Assembly (NCBI GenBank): GCA_023700825.1
Contig: JAMPYE010000035.1
Location: 1 to 15,761, forward strand
Direction: 5' to 3'
Source of the DNA: Thermoanaerobaculia bacterium
GTDB lineage: Bacteria > Acidobacteriota > Thermoanaerobaculia > Gp7-AA8
Length of the DNA: 15,761 nt
Numbering within the stretch: the stretch's first letter is position 1; each line of letters begins with the position of its first letter. This document shows, piece after piece, positions 13,510 to 15,761 of this stretch. The translations under genes were made by a program, and so were the position numbers. The notes beneath the pieces were generated by a model. It had not been told where the DNA came from. It saw nothing but the letters and a program-made list of their open reading frames with translations, and ran no database searches.

Positions 13510-13737
13510 ATGATCCATACCATCCGCATCTGCCTCGGCGTCCTCTGCCTCTTCATGGGCGTGGTCGGCGCTCTTCTCCCCGTCCTGCAAGGTTGGATTT
13601 TCTTCGCCCTCGCGGGCGCCTTCTTCTTCCCGCGCCACCGGTGGGTCCACGGGGCCCTCGTGCGGGTCGAGCAGCGCGTCCCCCGGGTCGTCGCTCTCCT
13701 CCGCCGATACGGCATCGGCGATACCGCGAACTCCTGA
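13510..13737 (+). CDS. Small membrane protein, PGPGW-like
   Basis: This is a 75-residue protein with two hydrophobic segments (residues ~5-25 and ~29-41) separated by LPVLQGW, a variant of the PGPGW motif of a family of tiny two-helix membrane proteins. A positively charged tail (FPRHRWVHGALVRVEQR) follows and should face the cytoplasm. It starts 9 nt after the mutase stop, so it is probably co-transcribed with it. No function is established for the family that I can name. Confidence 0.7.
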   Translation: MIHTIRICLGVLCLFMGVVGALLPVLQGWIFFALAGAFFFPRHRWVHGALVRVEQRVPRVVALLRRYGIGDTANS

Positions 13738-13769
13738 CGCACCCTGCGTGATCTTCGCGCCGTTCTGTC

Positions 13770-13775
13770 TATAAT
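13770..13775 (+). promoter_or_regulatory. Consensus -10 box of carA
   Basis: A perfect TATAAT lies 9 nt before the carA ATG at 13785, so transcription should begin about 3 nt before the start codon, giving a practically leaderless mRNA. There is no Shine-Dalgarno sequence in the short gap, which agrees with this. No good -35 is visible. The spacing is identical to that at the mutase gene (11839 to 11849). Confidence 0.6.
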
Positions 13776-13784
13776 CAGCGCCGC

Positions 13785-14891
13785 ATGCCCGCTGCTCGTC
13801 TGGTTCTCGCGGATGGCACCGTGTTCGACGGTGAGTCGTTCGGCTCGCCTGCCGATTCGATCGGCGAGGTCGTCTTCAACACCTCGCTCGCCGGATACCA
13901 GGAAATCGCGACCGATCCCTCGTACCGATTCCAGATCGTCACCATGACGTATCCGCACATCGGCAATTACGGAGTCGAGCCGCGGGCCGAGCAGAGCGAA
14001 GGGCCTCAGGTCGCCGGCTTCGTCGTCCGCGAGCTCTGTGAGCGGCCGAGCACGCACGAGAATCGCGGAACGCTGCAGGACTACTTCGCGAGCTCGAAAA
14101 TCTCCGCGATCACCGGCGTCGACACTCGCGCCCTAACGCGCCACATCAGGTCCCGCGGTGCGATGCGCGGGATGATCACGACTTCCTCCACTCCTGTCGA
14201 ACAGATCGTCGCGACGCTCCTGGCGGCCCCGTCGATGAACGGGCTGGACCTGGTCAAGAGCGTTACGACGATGCGCGCCTACCCCTTCGCGGGTGAAGGA
14301 CCGGAGCCACGCCTCCGGATCGCCGTCTACGACTACGGAGTCAAGCGCGACATCCTTCGCCGCCTCGGGGCCGTCGGGTGCGACCTCGTGGTGTATCCCG
14401 CCACCGCGCATCCCGAGGAGATCCTCAACCTCAGATTCGACGGCGTCCTCCTGTCGAACGGTCCGGGAGATCCGGAGCCGGTGAACTACGCGCAGGAGAA
14501 CATCCGTCAGTTGATCGGCAGGGTGCCGATTCTCGGAATCTGCCTCGGTCACCAGCTCCTCGGTCTCGCGCTCGGCGGCAGGACGTACAAGCTGAAATTC
14601 GGCCACCGCGGCGGAAACCATCCCGTCAAGGAGCTCAGCAGCGGACGCGTGGAGATCACGGCGCAGAACCACGGCTTCGCGGTCGACCCTGACTCCCTGT
14701 CGGCCAACGACATCGAGCACACCCACGTGAACCTCAACGACGGCACGCTCGAAGGGTTCCGCCATCGCCGCGAGCCGATCATGGCGGTGCAATACCACCC
14801 CGAGGCCGCACCGGGCCCGCACGACTCGTTCTACGTCTTTGACGAGTTCCTGCGAATGATCCGAGAGTTCAAGAACACGAGAGACACTTGA
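13785..14891 (+). CDS. carA: Carbamoyl-phosphate synthase small subunit (glutamine amidotransferase)
   Basis: This is a 368-residue full-length CarA. It hydrolyses glutamine and passes ammonia to CarB for carbamoyl phosphate, the precursor of arginine and pyrimidines. The N-terminal CPSase small-chain domain shows LVLADGTVFDGESFG, GEVVFNTSLAGYQEIATDPSY and ITGVDTRALTRHIR. The class I amidotransferase domain has the nucleophile Cys253 in LGICLGHQ, and His338 and Glu340 in QYHPEAAPGPHDS. The motifs LSNGPGDP and KFGHRGGNHPV are also present. carB is not adjacent here. The start at 13785 sits right behind a consensus -10 box and appears leaderless. The stop overlaps the next gene by 4 nt. Confidence 0.97.
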   Translation: MPAARLVLADGTVFDGESFGSPADSIGEVVFNTSLAGYQEIATDPSYRFQIVTMTYPHIGNYGVEPRAEQSEGPQVAGFVVRELCERPSTHENRGTLQDYFASSKISAITGVDTRALTRHIRSRGAMRGMITTSSTPVEQIVATLLAAPSMNGLDLVKSVTTMRAYPFAGEGPEPRLRIAVYDYGVKRDILRRLGAVGCDLVVYPATAHPEEILNLRFDGVLLSNGPGDPEPVNYAQENIRQLIGRVPILGICLGHQLLGLALGGRTYKLKFGHRGGNHPVKELSSGRVEITAQNHGFAVDPDSLSANDIEHTHVNLNDGTLEGFRHRREPIMAVQYHPEAAPGPHDSFYVFDEFLRMIREFKNTRDT

Positions 14892-15761
14892 GCCTCGCGC
14901 AGATGATCGCGTGGCGCTACTTCCGGCGCCCGACAGACCGGCTCGTGTCCGCCGCGGGCCTCGCGTCGCTCCTCGGCCTCGTGATCGGAGTGCTATCTCT
15001 CGTCGTCTCGATGGCGCTGATGACCGGCTACAGGCTCGACCTCGAGAAGAAGCTGCGCGCCGGCAATTCCGAGATCTTCCTCTACTCGTTCCGCGGCCCG
15101 ATCGAGGACCTCGAGTCGACGCTCGCGACGATCCTGCTGAGCGAGGGCGTGGCCGCCGCATCACCCGTGATCTTCCACCAGGCGCTCGTCGCATCCGAGG
15201 GAACGCCGGGCGGAGAGCAGGTGATGATGAAGGGGATCGACCCCGCGCGCGCGGCGCGCTCGCCGATGATGCAGCGCGTCATCGGCAGCGGCTTCCGCCC
15301 GCCGGGGAGCGACGACGCGCCCGGAATCGCCGTCGGCCACCACCTCGCAAAACGCATGCGCCTGCAGCCGGGGGACGCGTTGACCGTGACCGTCGCGACG
15401 AAGAGCGGCGAGGGCGTAATGCCTCGAAGCCGCGGGTTCATCGTGACGAACGTCTACAAGACCGGATTCCACGAGTTCGACTCGTCGTGGGTCTTCCTCG
15501 ATCTCGACGCGGCACGCGCGCTCTTCGACATGCAGGGCTCGGCGAACCTGGTCGAGATCGACATGACGGCTGGCGCCGAGCTCGATCCGACGGCGGCGGC
15601 CGTGGCGGCCGCGACCGGCGATCGGTTCGCGGTCACGACCTGGAAGCAGATGAACGGCCAGCTCTTCGAGTTGCTGCGGATGCAGCAGTTCGTGCTCTTC
15701 ATCGTTCTCTGGCTCATCGTCTTCGTGTCGACGTTCAACATCGTCTCCACGCTCGTGATGA
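14888..15761 (+). CDS. LolC/LolE-type ABC transporter permease (5' part, runs off the window)
   Basis: The 291 codons seen start at a TTG that overlaps the carA stop (TTGA); ATG 14903 is the alternative. The protein begins SLAQMIAWRYFRRP, followed by a first transmembrane helix (GLASLLGLVIGVLSLVVSMALM), then a periplasmic MacB-like core domain of about 220 residues, then the start of a second transmembrane helix (FVLFIVLWLIVFVSTFNIVS) at the window end. This is the layout of LolC/LolE, which release lipoproteins from the inner membrane together with the LolD ATPase for transfer to the outer membrane. The organism is therefore probably diderm. LolC and LolE cannot be told apart on this part. 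Confidence 0.85.
   Translation, partial: MSLAQMIAWRYFRRPTDRLVSAAGLASLLGLVIGVLSLVVSMALMTGYRLDLEKKLRAGNSEIFLYSFRGPIEDLESTLATILLSEGVAAASPVIFHQALVASEGTPGGEQVMMKGIDPARAARSPMMQRVIGSGFRPPGSDDAPGIAVGHHLAKRMRLQPGDALTVTVATKSGEGVMPRSRGFIVTNVYKTGFHEFDSSWVFLDLDAARALFDMQGSANLVEIDMTAGAELDPTAAAVAAATGDRFAVTTWKQMNGQLFELLRMQQFVLFIVLWLIVFVSTFNIVSTLVM

Overview
The window looks like a piece of chromosome from a high-GC, Gram-negative heterotroph. A LolC/E-type lipoprotein export permease and several Sec-exported proteins point to a diderm cell. The gene set and the peculiar 'FWAFVSVTNNETQ' secreted proteins remind me of Acidobacteriota (Thermoanaerobaculia-like), but that is recollection, not something the window proves.

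Layout. (1) 1-281 is the tail of a secreted protein of unknown function plus the first 46 codons of rsmD, cut off abruptly. (2) 282-~7004 is an inserted block with less GC-biased codon use. It holds two secreted protease cassettes facing each other. On the + strand lies a zinc metalloprotease followed by a small secreted partner. On the - strand lies a stand-alone AraC-type DNA-binding protein, a subtilisin-like protease and a paralogous secreted partner. A decayed IS4-family element sits between the two cassettes. (3) ~7005-8158 repeats the left edge: a 3' scrap that resembles the C-terminus of a tRNA nucleotidyltransferase/poly(A) polymerase, then complete copies of the secreted-protein gene and of rsmD. 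(4) 7209-10382 is a tight housekeeping operon: unknown secreted protein, rsmD, a rhodanese, phoH/ybeZ and ybeY. (5) 10383-10584 is a REPIN-like palindromic element between convergent genes. (6) 10585-15761 is ordinary backbone: a DUF4388 regulator-like gene (-), then on the + strand the large subunit of methylmalonyl-CoA mutase, a tiny PGPGW-type membrane protein, carA and the start of a LolC/E permease.

How it fits together. A short segment (end of a cca/pcnB-like gene, unknown gene, start of rsmD) is present on both sides of a ~6.7 kb block, with a truncated gene at each inner edge. This is the footprint of single-crossover (Campbell-type) integration or of a duplication with cargo. An assembly joint between strains would look similar. 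The two copies differ almost only at third codon positions, so they diverged while both were functional. The cargo is built from two 'secreted protease + FWAF partner' pairs. The two proteases are unrelated to each other but their partners are paralogues, which suggests a modular protease-partner system that I do not recognise as described.

The backbone also shows a recurring promoter style: a good -10 hexamer only ~9-20 nt from the start codon, implying leaderless or very short-leader mRNAs.
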